A stretch of 64,000 nt of DNA from Maribacter halichondriae (lineage in GTDB: Bacteria; Bacteroidota; Bacteroidia; Flavobacteriales; Flavobacteriaceae), in NCBI RefSeq assembly GCF_027474825.1, contig NZ_CP107030.1, positions 2,920,529 through 2,984,528 of the forward strand, given 5' to 3'. Under the pieces are notes generated by a model. That model saw only the letters and a list, made by a program, of their open reading frames with translations. It was not told the DNA's origin and did no database searches. The translations under genes and the position numbers were made by a program. Position 1 is the stretch's first letter. Each line of letters opens with the position of its first letter. Shown here in pieces: positions 1 to 7,914 of the stretch.

Positions 1-49
1 CGACCTCCACCTTGGCAAGGTGGCGCTCTACCAACTGAGCTATTTTCGC
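1..49 (-). tRNA. tRNA-Gly (GCC anticodon), partial at window edge
   Basis: The minus strand reads a 7-nt acceptor strand GCGAAAA, then UA, a D-arm beginning GCUC, and an anticodon arm with stem CCACC/GGTGG around loop TTGCCAA, which gives anticodon GCC for glycine. The variable region follows. The T-arm and 3' acceptor strand lie beyond base 1, so the gene is cut by the window start. It is co-directional with mutS and about 110 bp downstream of it. Confidence 0.9.
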
Positions 50-156
50 ATTTGTAAGAACATACTATCTTATCTCGATAGCGGGAGCAAATTTAATACA
101 ATTCTATAAAAAGCAATAATATAAAAATGATTTTTTGAACGGAAAATAATGTGTTC

Positions 157-2778
157 TTACGATGTTGCTTTTTTATTCTTGGTCAGCAGGCGCTTAATCT
201 CGTTTAGTTTCATCAGGGCCTCAACGGGAGTTAGGGTATTGATGTCGAGATGTGTAATTTCTTCTTTGATCTGTTCCAATAACGGGTCGTCCAAATTAAA
301 GAAGCTAAGCTGCATTTCATTTTGTACAGAATTTAACTTGTCGGTCAACTCTTCACTGGAATGGGATTTCTCAAGCTTTTTAAGAATTTTGTTTGCTTTA
401 TGAATAACCTGTTGGGGCATGCCGGCCATTTTGGCCACATGTATACCGAAACTGTGCTCGCTTCCACCCGGGGTCAGTTTTCTTAGAAACAAGACATTGT
501 CTTTGAGTTCTTTGACCGAAACATTGTAATTTTTTATCCTTTCGAAAGTGGCGGCCATTTCATTAAGCTCATGATAATGTGTGGCAAATAAAGTTTTAGC
601 CCTCGCAGGATGTTCATGCAAATACTCTGAAATGGCCCAAGCGATTGAAATTCCGTCGTACGTACTTGTGCCTCGACCGATTTCGTCTAAAAGCACCAAA
701 CTTCGTTCTGAGAGATTGTTCAATATCGAGGCCGTCTCGTTCATTTCGACCATAAAGGTCGATTCGCCCATAGAAATATTATCGCTCGCCCCGACACGGG
801 TAAATATCTTGTCTACATAGCCAATATTCGCCGATTCTGCCGGAACAAAACTTCCCATTTGTGCCAACAGAACGATTAATGCGGTCTGTCGTAATATCGC
901 CGATTTACCGCTCATATTGGGCCCAGTGATCATGATAATCTGCTGGTCGATGCGGTTTAGGCGCACATCATTGGCTATATAGGCTTCTCCCAACGGTAGT
1001 TGTTTTTCAATGACGGGATGACGTCCGTTCTTTATTTCAAGTTCGGTCGATTCAGTAAGCTGGGGTTCTACATAGTTATTTTCTTTGGCAAGTTGCGTAA
1101 ACCCACAGAGGCAATCAAGTCGGGCGATTTGATATGCATTGGTTTGAACCGGGGCAATGTATTCCTGCATCCAAACGACCAATTGCGCGAATAGCTGTTG
1201 TTCGAGACTTAAGATACGTTCTTCGGCACCCAAAATCTTACTTTCGTATTCCTTTAATTCTTCGGTAATATAACGTTCGGCGTTGACCAAGGTCTGCTTG
1301 CGGATCCAAGTTTCAGGTACTTTGTCTTTATGGGTGTTTCGTACTTCGATATAATATCCAAAGACATTGTTTGAAGCAATTTTTAGGGAAGTAATTCCCG
1401 TCGCCTCGGTCTCGCGCTGCAGCATTTTGTCAAGATAATCCTTACCGGAAAAGGCCAGATTGCGCAATTCGTCCATCTCTTCGGAATAGCCATGGGCGAT
1501 GGTCTTCCCTTTGAGCATATTGACGGGGGCGTCTTCATGAATCATCTCCTTGATTTTTGCCCGCAACATATCGCACGAATGCAATTGATCACCAAGGATC
1601 TTGAGCGCTTCATTGGTACTTTGGCCTGACAATTGTTTTATAGGGACAAGGGCTTCCAATGAATTTTTGAGTTGGATTACCTCCTTGGGATTGATTTTCC
1701 CGGTTGCTACTTTGGAAATCAGCCGCTCTAGGTCTCCGATTTGCTTTATGTTATGTTGAAATTTTTGTAAAAGGGTTTCCTCGGTCGAGAGATGGGCAAT
1801 GACCTGATGCCGCATGCTGATTTTCTCGATATTCTTGAGCGGAAGTGCCAGCCAACGTTTCAACATTCGCCCGCCCATTGGCGAAATGGTCTTATCGATA
1901 ACATCAAGTAGGGTAACGGCATTTTGATTCGTCGAATGATAAAGTTCGAGGTTTTTGATGGTAAACCGATCCATCCAAATATGATCTTCTTCCGCTATTC
2001 GTTTTAAGGTAGCGATATGCTGAAGTCTTCGATGTTGTGTCTCTGATAAATAATGTAGTACCACGCCTGAGGCAATAATGCCATGGCTCAGGTGGTCGAC
2101 ACCGAAGCCGCGCAATGAATTTGTCTTGAAATGGTTGGTCAGGGTCTCTAGTGCGTAATCGTCTTGAAAGACCCAATCTTCCATATAAAAAGTATGGAAC
2201 TGGTTGCCGAAAATTTCTGAGAATTCTTTTTTATGTTCTTTGGAGACAAGTACTTCATTTGGAGAAAAGTTTTGTAACAACTTGTCGATTTGCTCTTCAT
2301 TGCCTTCAGCGGTCAGGAACTCGCCGGTCGATATATCGACGAAGGAAATTCCAAGTAATTTTCTTCCAAAATGAACCGCGCAGAGAAAATTATTGCTTTT
2401 GGCATTTAAAATGTCATCGTTCATAGCTACCCCAGGGGTCACCAGTTCGGTGACACCACGCTTGACGATGGTCTTGGTCATTTTTGGGTCTTCCAACTGG
2501 TCGCAGATAGCGACCCGTTGCCCCGCCTTTACCAATTTTGGGAGATACGTGTTGAGTGAATGATGTGGGAAACCGGCCAGTTCGGTACGGTCTCCACCAT
2601 TGTTGCGATGGGTTAGAATGATGCCCAGAATTTTTGATGCCTTTACCGCGTCTTCCCCGAAAGTCTCGTAAAAATCGCCCACACGAAACAACAACAACGC
2701 ATCAGGATATTTGGTCTTGATGGTATTATATTGCTTCATCAAAGGGGTTACCTTCTTTGTTTTTGCCGTTTTTCCCAA
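157..2778 (-). CDS. mutS: DNA mismatch repair ATPase MutS
   Basis: Recognises base mismatches and small loops and recruits MutL. The 873-residue length is normal for the family. The N-terminal mismatch-binding motif F-Y-E is at residues 36-38 (context GDFYETF). The ABC-type ATPase carries the Walker A GPNMSGKS at about 619-626, LVLLDEIG (Walker B) near 695, the preceding [13 protein letters not shown] signature and THYHEL after it. The start is a TTG at 2776-2778. An in-frame TAA lies 15 bp upstream, so only an ATT would be an alternative. The gene is divergent from the SpoU methyltransferase gene. Confidence 0.97.
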   Translation of the reverse strand: MGKTAKTKKVTPLMKQYNTIKTKYPDALLLFRVGDFYETFGEDAVKASKILGIILTHRNNGGDRTELAGFPHHSLNTYLPKLVKAGQRVAICDQLEDPKMTKTIVKRGVTELVTPGVAMNDDILNAKSNNFLCAVHFGRKLLGISFVDISTGEFLTAEGNEEQIDKLLQNFSPNEVLVSKEHKKEFSEIFGNQFHTFYMEDWVFQDDYALETLTNHFKTNSLRGFGVDHLSHGIIASGVVLHYLSETQHRRLQHIATLKRIAEEDHIWMDRFTIKNLELYHSTNQNAVTLLDVIDKTISPMGGRMLKRWLALPLKNIEKISMRHQVIAHLSTEETLLQKFQHNIKQIGDLERLISKVATGKINPKEVIQLKNSLEALVPIKQLSGQSTNEALKILGDQLHSCDMLRAKIKEMIHEDAPVNMLKGKTIAHGYSEEMDELRNLAFSGKDYLDKMLQRETEATGITSLKIASNNVFGYYIEVRNTHKDKVPETWIRKQTLVNAERYITEELKEYESKILGAEERILSLEQQLFAQLVVWMQEYIAPVQTNAYQIARLDCLCGFTQLAKENNYVEPQLTESTELEIKNGRHPVIEKQLPLGEAYIANDVRLNRIDQQIIMITGPNMSGKSAILRQTALIVLLAQMGSFVPAESANIGYVDKIFTRVGASDNISMGESTFMVEMNETASILNNLSERSLVLLDEIGRGTSTYDGISIAWAISEYLHEHPARAKTLFATHYHELNEMAATFERIKNYNVSVKELKDNVLFLRKLTPGGSEHSFGIHVAKMAGMPQQVIHKANKILKKLEKSHSSEELTDKLNSVQNEMQLSFFNLDDPLLEQIKEEITHLDINTLTPVEALMKLNEIKRLLTKNKKATS

Positions 2779-2794
2779 AGCGATTGGAATGGTT

Positions 2795-2802
2795 TATTTT
2801 TG
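2795..2802 (+). promoter_or_regulatory. Possible -7 box for the SpoU methyltransferase gene
   Basis: TATTTTTG fits the Bacteroidota -7 consensus TAnnTTTG, about 130 bp upstream of the start at 2933. No TTG lies at the right distance upstream, so this is weaker than other promoter calls in the window. Confidence 0.35.
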
Positions 2803-2932
2803 CAATTGACTTCTAAAAACGAATGTACCCATTCTGCCATGGAAATTACAGTATTGTTGATATTTTGGGGATAAGTTTTTATGTGTCCCAAGGCAATCAA
2901 GCACTCAATAAACCTTAACCCATAATCTGAAA

Positions 2933-3463
2933 ATGCGTAAACTAAAAAACGAGGAACTTGATCGGCTCGATGTCGATGCGTTTAAAAAAGCGGACAAAGT
3001 TCCCATAACGGTTGTGCTGGATAATATTCGCAGTCTAAATAATATCGGATCGGTATTTCGAACGGCGGATGCTTTTTTGATAAAGAAAATCTTTCTCTGC
3101 GGAATTACGGCCAAACCGCCACACAAGGATATTCACAAAACGGCCCTCGGTGCCACGGAAAGCATGGATTGGGAGTATCGTCAAAGTACGGTCGAACTTA
3201 TTGAAGAACTAAACGCAAAGGGTTATGCTACTTGGGCCGTGGAGCAGGTCGAGAAAGCGACCATGCTCAATTCCTTTACAGTGTCAAAAGATAAGGAGTA
3301 TGTATTTGTTTTCGGAAACGAGGTAAAAGGGGTTTCTCAAGAAGTAGTCGATATATGTGATGGGGTGCTCGAAATTCCACAATACGGCACAAAACATTCG
3401 TTGAACATTGCCGTAAGTGCCGGTATCGTTATTTGGGACATTTGGTCTAAATTAAATGCTTAG
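2933..3463 (+). CDS. SpoU/TrmH-family (SPOUT) RNA 2'-O-methyltransferase
   Basis: Transfers a methyl group from SAM to ribose in tRNA or rRNA; the exact nucleotide cannot be told from sequence. All three SPOUT motifs are visible in 176 residues: motif 1 NNIGSVFRTADAF at about 36-48, motif 2 FGNEVKGVS near 126-134, and motif 3 IPQYGTKHSLNIAVSAG near 148-164, which forms the trefoil-knot SAM site. It has no N-terminal substrate-binding extension, so it is the minimal TrmH type. It is transcribed divergently from mutS and stands alone. Confidence 0.9.
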   Translation: MRKLKNEELDRLDVDAFKKADKVPITVVLDNIRSLNNIGSVFRTADAFLIKKIFLCGITAKPPHKDIHKTALGATESMDWEYRQSTVELIEELNAKGYATWAVEQVEKATMLNSFTVSKDKEYVFVFGNEVKGVSQEVVDICDGVLEIPQYGTKHSLNIAVSAGIVIWDIWSKLNA

Positions 3464-3604
3464 GTAAATCTATTTCTCAATAATTCTACGGGCCTGTACC
3501 AGTAGGAAATGCATAAATTTTTTCTGTTAGGGAGATAAAGTTGCTGTTTTTACCTCCCCTTGGGGGAGGTCGGAATTGCCTTTTAGCAATTTCGGGTGGG
3601 GTAT

Positions 3605-3632
3605 AAAAAAACCCTGACGATTTTGTCAGGGT
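3605..3632 (-). terminator. Rho-independent terminator of folK-dNK
   Basis: Perfect 8-bp stem ACCCTGAC/GTCAGGGT with a 6-nt loop (3611-3632). Read on the minus strand it is followed directly by six T (3610-3605). It lies about 130 bp past the stop of the minus-strand fusion gene. Confidence 0.85.
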
Positions 3633-3673
3633 GACTATATAGTTTGAGTTAGTTAGTTGAAAATTATTTTATT

Positions 3674-3698
3674 GTCATTTCCGCGAAGGCGGAAATCT
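3674..3698. repeat. REP-like imperfect palindrome, copy 1
   Basis: Contains the perfect stem ATTTCCGC/GCGGAAAT around GAAG, inside the frame GTCATT...AATCT. Related copies are at 32751-32778 and 49759-49786 in the opposite orientation. The outer GTCATT/AATCT ends are shared and the stem bases vary. Confidence 0.7.
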
Positions 3699-3764
3699 CA
3701 TCGATTTGCGACCCCTAAGAACGGAAATCCATTTTTTCTATGCAAGAAATTTGCTAAAATTATG

Positions 3765-4913
3765 TTAATTCAATTGTGCCAAGGCATAGTTTTGAATGGC
3801 GATTAAAATGTATTCATAGTCGTCTTGCGAGCTTAAGAAATCTCTATTGCTGATGTCGATGACCAAGCTATTCAGCTCAGGAAATCCTTTTATATAATCA
3901 AAATAGCCCCGGTTGATTTTTTCTAGATAATCCGGTTTTATATCCTGTTCATAATCTCTTCCCCGCTTTTTGATATTTTCTAATAATCGCTCCGTAGTTT
4001 GGTACAAAAAAACATAGATACGCGGTTTCTTGACCTCTTTGTACATGAAATCGAATATTTTTCGATAGAGGATAAATTCATCTTTTTGCAAGGTGACCTT
4101 AGCAAAGATCAATGATTTGAAAATATCATAGTCGCTTACCATAAAATTTTTGAAAAGGTCGTATTGCGAAGTATCATCCGAAAATTGCTGGTAGCGATCC
4201 GCTAAAAAAGACATTTCCAATGGGAAGGCATAACGGGCCTGATCTTGGTAGAAATTGGGGAGGAAAGGATTGTCCGCGAATCGTTCTAGCACTAATTTTG
4301 CGTTAAAATCGATTGCTATTTTCTGTGCCAACGATGTTTTTCCTGCGCCAATATTTCCTTCGATGGCAATGAATTCCATTTTTGAGAACAAGGCTTCCCG
4401 GCTTTTAAAAAGTCGTAGTTCGGTTTTGTCTATGGCACTGGTATCCTTACATTCCTGCAAAAGATTACGGATGTCTTTTTTTAAAATGGGATGGTAAAAT
4501 TGTGGTGCGATATCTGCCAAAGGGCGCAGTACGAAACGCCTTTCTTGAATCTTTTTATGGGGAACGGTCAGTGTATCCGAATCGGTAACGTCTCGATTAA
4601 AAAAAATAACATCGATATCGACGTTGCGCGATACGTAACTGGAAGCCGAACCGGTTCGGTCTCGGCCCATTTTTTTTTCAATGTCCAGAATTCGATCTAA
4701 GACCTCAGAGGCATCCATCTGGGTTTCTAGACATACGCACATATTCAGAAAATCATCCCCTTTAAAACCCCAGGAAGCGGTTTGATAGATTTTCGATAGC
4801 TCCTTAACTTTGCCAATGTGCTTCCCCAATAAGAAAATAGACTGTTGTAAATGCTCCAGTCGATTTCCTAGATTACTTCCAAGGGAAAAATAAACGGTAT
4901 TGATTGGGCTCAT
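3765..4913 (-). CDS. folK: Fused HPPK (FolK) and deoxynucleoside kinase
   Basis: A 382-residue two-domain enzyme. The N-terminal half is 6-hydroxymethyl-7,8-dihydropterin pyrophosphokinase of folate synthesis: FSLGSNLGNR near the start, then DRTG and the RNVDIDVIFF and VPHKKIQERRFVLRPL motifs. The C-terminal half is a deoxynucleoside kinase with P-loop IEGNIGAGKTSLAQK and a later YEQDIKPDYL segment. The reading frame stays open upstream to 5045, but that stretch runs into the fold-back element. The product MSPINTVYFSLGSN from ATG 4911-4913 is the family-like start. The fusion fits Flavobacteriia, where the two activities are commonly joined. A 9-A run inside the gene is intact. Confidence 0.92.
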   Translation of the reverse strand: MSPINTVYFSLGSNLGNRLEHLQQSIFLLGKHIGKVKELSKIYQTASWGFKGDDFLNMCVCLETQMDASEVLDRILDIEKKMGRDRTGSASSYVSRNVDIDVIFFNRDVTDSDTLTVPHKKIQERRFVLRPLADIAPQFYHPILKKDIRNLLQECKDTSAIDKTELRLFKSREALFSKMEFIAIEGNIGAGKTSLAQKIAIDFNAKLVLERFADNPFLPNFYQDQARYAFPLEMSFLADRYQQFSDDTSQYDLFKNFMVSDYDIFKSLIFAKVTLQKDEFILYRKIFDFMYKEVKKPRIYVFLYQTTERLLENIKKRGRDYEQDIKPDYLEKINRGYFDYIKGFPELNSLVIDISNRDFLSSQDDYEYILIAIQNYALAQLN

Positions 4914-5003
4914 AGTAGTGGAACAAAGTACGTAAAACTTGACGAGATGATGGCCCAAGTTATGCATTTTCCCTATTGAAATAATATGAAAGGATAAATT
5001 GAA

Positions 5004-5170
5004 CATTGAACCCATCTTGATTATTCTTCTACCTACGATTTTCACATTTTGTGATCTAATGATGGCTTTTTCTCACAACGTAGCTATGGCTATGCTGCTC
5101 AAAAAAGCCATCATTAGATCACAAAATCCGAAAATCTCGGTTCCAAACAATAATCAAGATGGGTTCAATG
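5004..5170. repeat. Long fold-back element, copy 1 (167 bp)
   Basis: Outer 22-nt arms (5004-5025 and 5149-5170) are perfectly complementary. Inner 25-nt arms (5047-5071 and 5102-5126) are also perfect. Between them the arms are only partly complementary. The 30-nt apex carries the core CGTAGCTATGGCTATGCT (5079-5096), which matches 17/18 to the reverse complement of the apex core at 7748-7765. It sits in the divergent promoter region of folK-dNK and sppA. Confidence 0.88.
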
Positions 5171-5172
5171 GT

Positions 5173-5180
5173 TATCTTTG
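5173..5180 (+). promoter_or_regulatory. -7 promoter box of sppA
   Basis: TATCTTTG matches TAnnTTTG and lies 24 nt upstream of the sppA ATG, directly after the right arm of the fold-back element. Any -33 element would therefore fall inside that arm. Confidence 0.65.
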
Positions 5181-5204
5181 TGCTTCGTTTTATAAAACCG
5201 ATCT

Positions 5205-6964
5205 ATGAATTTTTTGAGAAATCTTCTTGCCGCAATTCTTGGCTGTCTAATCGCTTTCGGTATCATGTTTGTCATGTTCCTCATTTTTGCAAGCCTTTTC
5301 GGAAGTGCCGAGGATGGAGTTGTCGTCAAGAGCAATTCCATTTTAGAACTACAGTTGCAACAACCCATTAGCGATTATGTCGGTAATGACGATACGGATC
5401 CCTTTGTAGGTATCTTTCAACAAAATCAGGGTCTGGACGAAATTTTGCATGCTATCGAAGTGGCCAAGGACGATGAAGATATCAAGGGCATTAGCATCAA
5501 TAATAATTTCATTATGGCGGGTCTCGCTCAGACGCAGGCCATTCGCAGGGCACTTTCAGAGTTCAAGGAAAATGGCAAGTTCATCTATGCCTACGGGGAT
5601 TTCTACATGCAAAAAGATTATTACTTGGCCAGTGTGGCCGATTCGATTTTTTTGAATTCGGTCGGCATCCTTGATTTTAAGGGCTTGTCTTCCGAAGTAT
5701 TATTTTACAAGGATCTTCAAGAGAAAACAGGTATAAAAATGGAGGTCATCCGCCACGGAAAATATAAAAGTGCCGTTGAGCCCTACCTCGAAAACCAGAT
5801 GAGCGATGCCAATCGTACACAGATAAAAGAATTGATCGGGTCGTTATGGAATTCAATGGTTTCCGAGATTGCGAGTACACGGAGTATAAGTGAAGAAGAT
5901 TTGAATACCATCGCCGACACCTTGGGAGGAAGGACCCCTCAATTGGCAAAACAAAATGGATTGATAGACGACGTGCTGTTCTACGATCAATACGAAGCAA
6001 TATTACGTAAAGCGGTCAACCTTGATCCAGAGGAAGATATAAATTACATTGCCCTCGAGGATTATGTGAGACGTTCCAATAAAAAGATTACCAAGAAGGG
6101 TGCTGATAAGGTAGCCATAATATTCGCCCAAGGGGAGATATTTTATGGTGAGGGAGGCCCGAACATAGTAGGTCAGGGAATTATCAACAAGGCATTGATC
6201 AAAGCGTCAGAGGACGAATCGGTCAAGGCCATTGTCTTGCGTGTCAATTCGCCTGGCGGAAGTGCCCTTACCTCAGACATTATATGGCGCGAGGTCGAGT
6301 TGGCCAAAAAAAGAAGCCGGTCGTAGTATCGATGGGTAATGTGGCCGCTTCAGGAGGCTATTATATTGCCGTTGGAGCGGACAAAATCTTTGCAGAGCCC
6401 ACGACCATAACAGGTTCGATTGGGGTTTTCGGTACCATACCGAATATTCACGAGTTGGCGGGTGATATAGGAATCAATGCCGAACAAGTGGGTACGAACA
6501 AGAATTCGGTGGACTATTCCCTTTTTGAACCGATGAGTGATGAATTCCGTAATGTGGTTCAAGAAGGTGTGGAACAGACCTATGAAACCTTTTTGCAACG
6601 GGTATCCCAAGGTAGGGGCATTTCGATGGCCGAGGCCGATAGCATGGCACAAGGTCGCGTCTGGAGTGGGGTCGATGCCAAGCGATTGGGACTAGTAGAT
6701 GAACTGGGCAATTTGGAGGACGCCATTGCCGAAGCGGCCAAACTGGCCAATCTAAAGGAGTACGGTATCAAGAAATTCCCAAAATATAAATCGGGATTTG
6801 AAAGATTACTTGAAAATATGGCCGGGGCAGGAGCAAAGACCAAATCGAAAATCATAGAAGAAGAAATCGGCACAGAAGCCTATTCGATTCTAAAGGAGGT
6901 GAAATCCGCCATGGAACAAAAGGGAATTCAGGCCAGAATGCCTTTTGTATTAGATATAAAATAA
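5205..6964 (+). CDS. sppA: Signal peptide peptidase SppA, 67K type (frameshifted in this sequence)
   Basis: Membrane-anchored serine protease that degrades cleaved signal peptides. It has an N-terminal membrane segment (about residues 3-30) and two tandem peptidase-S49 domains. The catalytic lysine is in the RHGKYKSAVEPY segment of the first domain and the nucleophilic serine in GNVAASGGYYIA of the second. The frame is lost at 6305-6311, a run of seven A. With eight A the protein reads ELAKKKKPVVVSMGN and is 586 aa, the normal full length. Three bases separate its stop from the next start, so the two genes are probably co-transcribed. The lesion is most likely a sequence error. Confidence 0.92.
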
Positions 6965-6967
6965 TCG

Positions 6968-7677
6968 ATGACAAAAAAGGATAAGAAACTGGCCTATCAA
7001 ATCTATTTGTATTTGGGGGCACTGTTCATTACCTCGCTGGTGGTATCGAACCTGATATTCCAAAAATTCTTTTATTGGAATCCGTTTGGCGATGTGCAAG
7101 TATATGGGGTTTCGCTCTTTGAGATTTCCGTCGGTGTACTTCCTTATCCCATTACCTTTTTGATTACCGATCTCATTTCGGAAATTTTTGGAAAGAAAAA
7201 AGCGAATCAAATTGTTACCGCGGGTATTTTTGCTTCTTTTTTTCCATGGGGATTATTTTAGTGGCCGATATCGCTCCAGCAATTCCTTCTTCGCCCTTAA
7301 GCGATGAAACTTTTAGTCAAGTATTTTCACTTTCGCCACTCGCGGTTCTGGCCTCGATGTTGGCGTATTTGGCGGCCCAATATGTTGATATCGCCATCTA
7401 TCATTTTTGGAAAAAAGTGACCAAAGGCAAATACCTTTGGTTACGGAACAATTTTTCTACTTTTTTATCGCAATTCATTGATACGTTTACCGTCGTTGGG
7501 CTGTTATGCATTTTCAAGGTACTGCCGTGGGACTTGTTTTTCGGCCTTGTGGTAAGCGGCTTTCTTTTTAAGATTTTTATAGCATTTCTTGACACCCCTT
7601 TCCTCTATTTCTTCGTATATCTTCTTAGAAAACGATTCGGCCTCGAAATCGGGGAGGAAATAAAGTTGGAAGTTTAG
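6968..7677 (+). CDS. Queuosine-precursor (preQ0) transporter, YhhQ/VUT family (frameshifted)
   Basis: Integral membrane protein with six or so hydrophobic segments. The family takes up preQ0/preQ1 for queuosine tRNA modification. The first part has the ISVGVLPYPITFLITDLISE motif region and the second IAPAIPSSPLSDETF. The two parts are in different frames, broken in a run of seven T before CCATGGGG (about 7237-7243). One extra T gives ASFFSMGIILVADIAP and a 236-aa protein of normal size. It follows sppA by three bases. Substrate assignment rests on family membership. Confidence 0.88.
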
Positions 7678-7838
7678 AGACTGTTTTGGAATATGTGATT
7701 AGAATTGTTAAAGGTCATTTTTGATGCCATTTTAGGCAAAATTTTATAGCATAGCCGTAGCTACGGTCTAAAATTTTAACGAAGAATGGCGCAAAAAGGG
7801 GCATCACAAAATAATCGACATATTCCAAAACAGTCTCT
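7676..7838. repeat. Long fold-back element, copy 2 (163 bp)
   Basis: Outer 21-nt arms (7676-7696 and 7818-7838) are perfectly complementary and begin inside the transporter's stop codon. The middle arms pair imperfectly, and inner AAAATTTTA/TAAAATTTT arms flank the apex AGCATAGCCGTAGCTACG (7748-7765). That apex contains the perfect palindrome CCGTAGCTACGG. Arm sequences differ from copy 1 except for a shared ATCACAAAAT block (7803-7812; 5118-5127). Confidence 0.88.
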
Positions 7839-7914
7839 TAGAAAATTCTTAACCCTCCCGTTGTAATATTCCGTCTCTTTTTCTGTTATAAAAGTGCCTC
7901 AAATAAGCTCCACC

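Larger units (their letters stand above)
3464..3764. other. Intergenic region with hairpins, no gene
   Basis: Convergent gap between the SpoU gene and folK-dNK. It holds a GC-rich hairpin (CCTCCCC/GGGGAGG, about 3553-3571), a second hairpin at about 3573-3597 (AATTGC/GCAATT), the folK-dNK terminator at 3605-3632 and a REP-like hairpin at 3674-3698. I see no open reading frame with a ribosome binding site. Confidence 0.7.

Noticed and set aside
4914..5045. N-terminal extension of the folK-dNK frame up to 5045
   Set aside because: It has no family similarity and is encoded by the spacer and left arm of the fold-back element; ATG 4913 gives the expected HPPK start.
6305..6312. AAAAAAG as a programmed -1 slippery heptamer in sppA
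   Set aside because: The heptamer is not in the X-XXY-YYZ phase of the zero frame, and the same kind of break occurs in nine unrelated genes; a sequence error is simpler.
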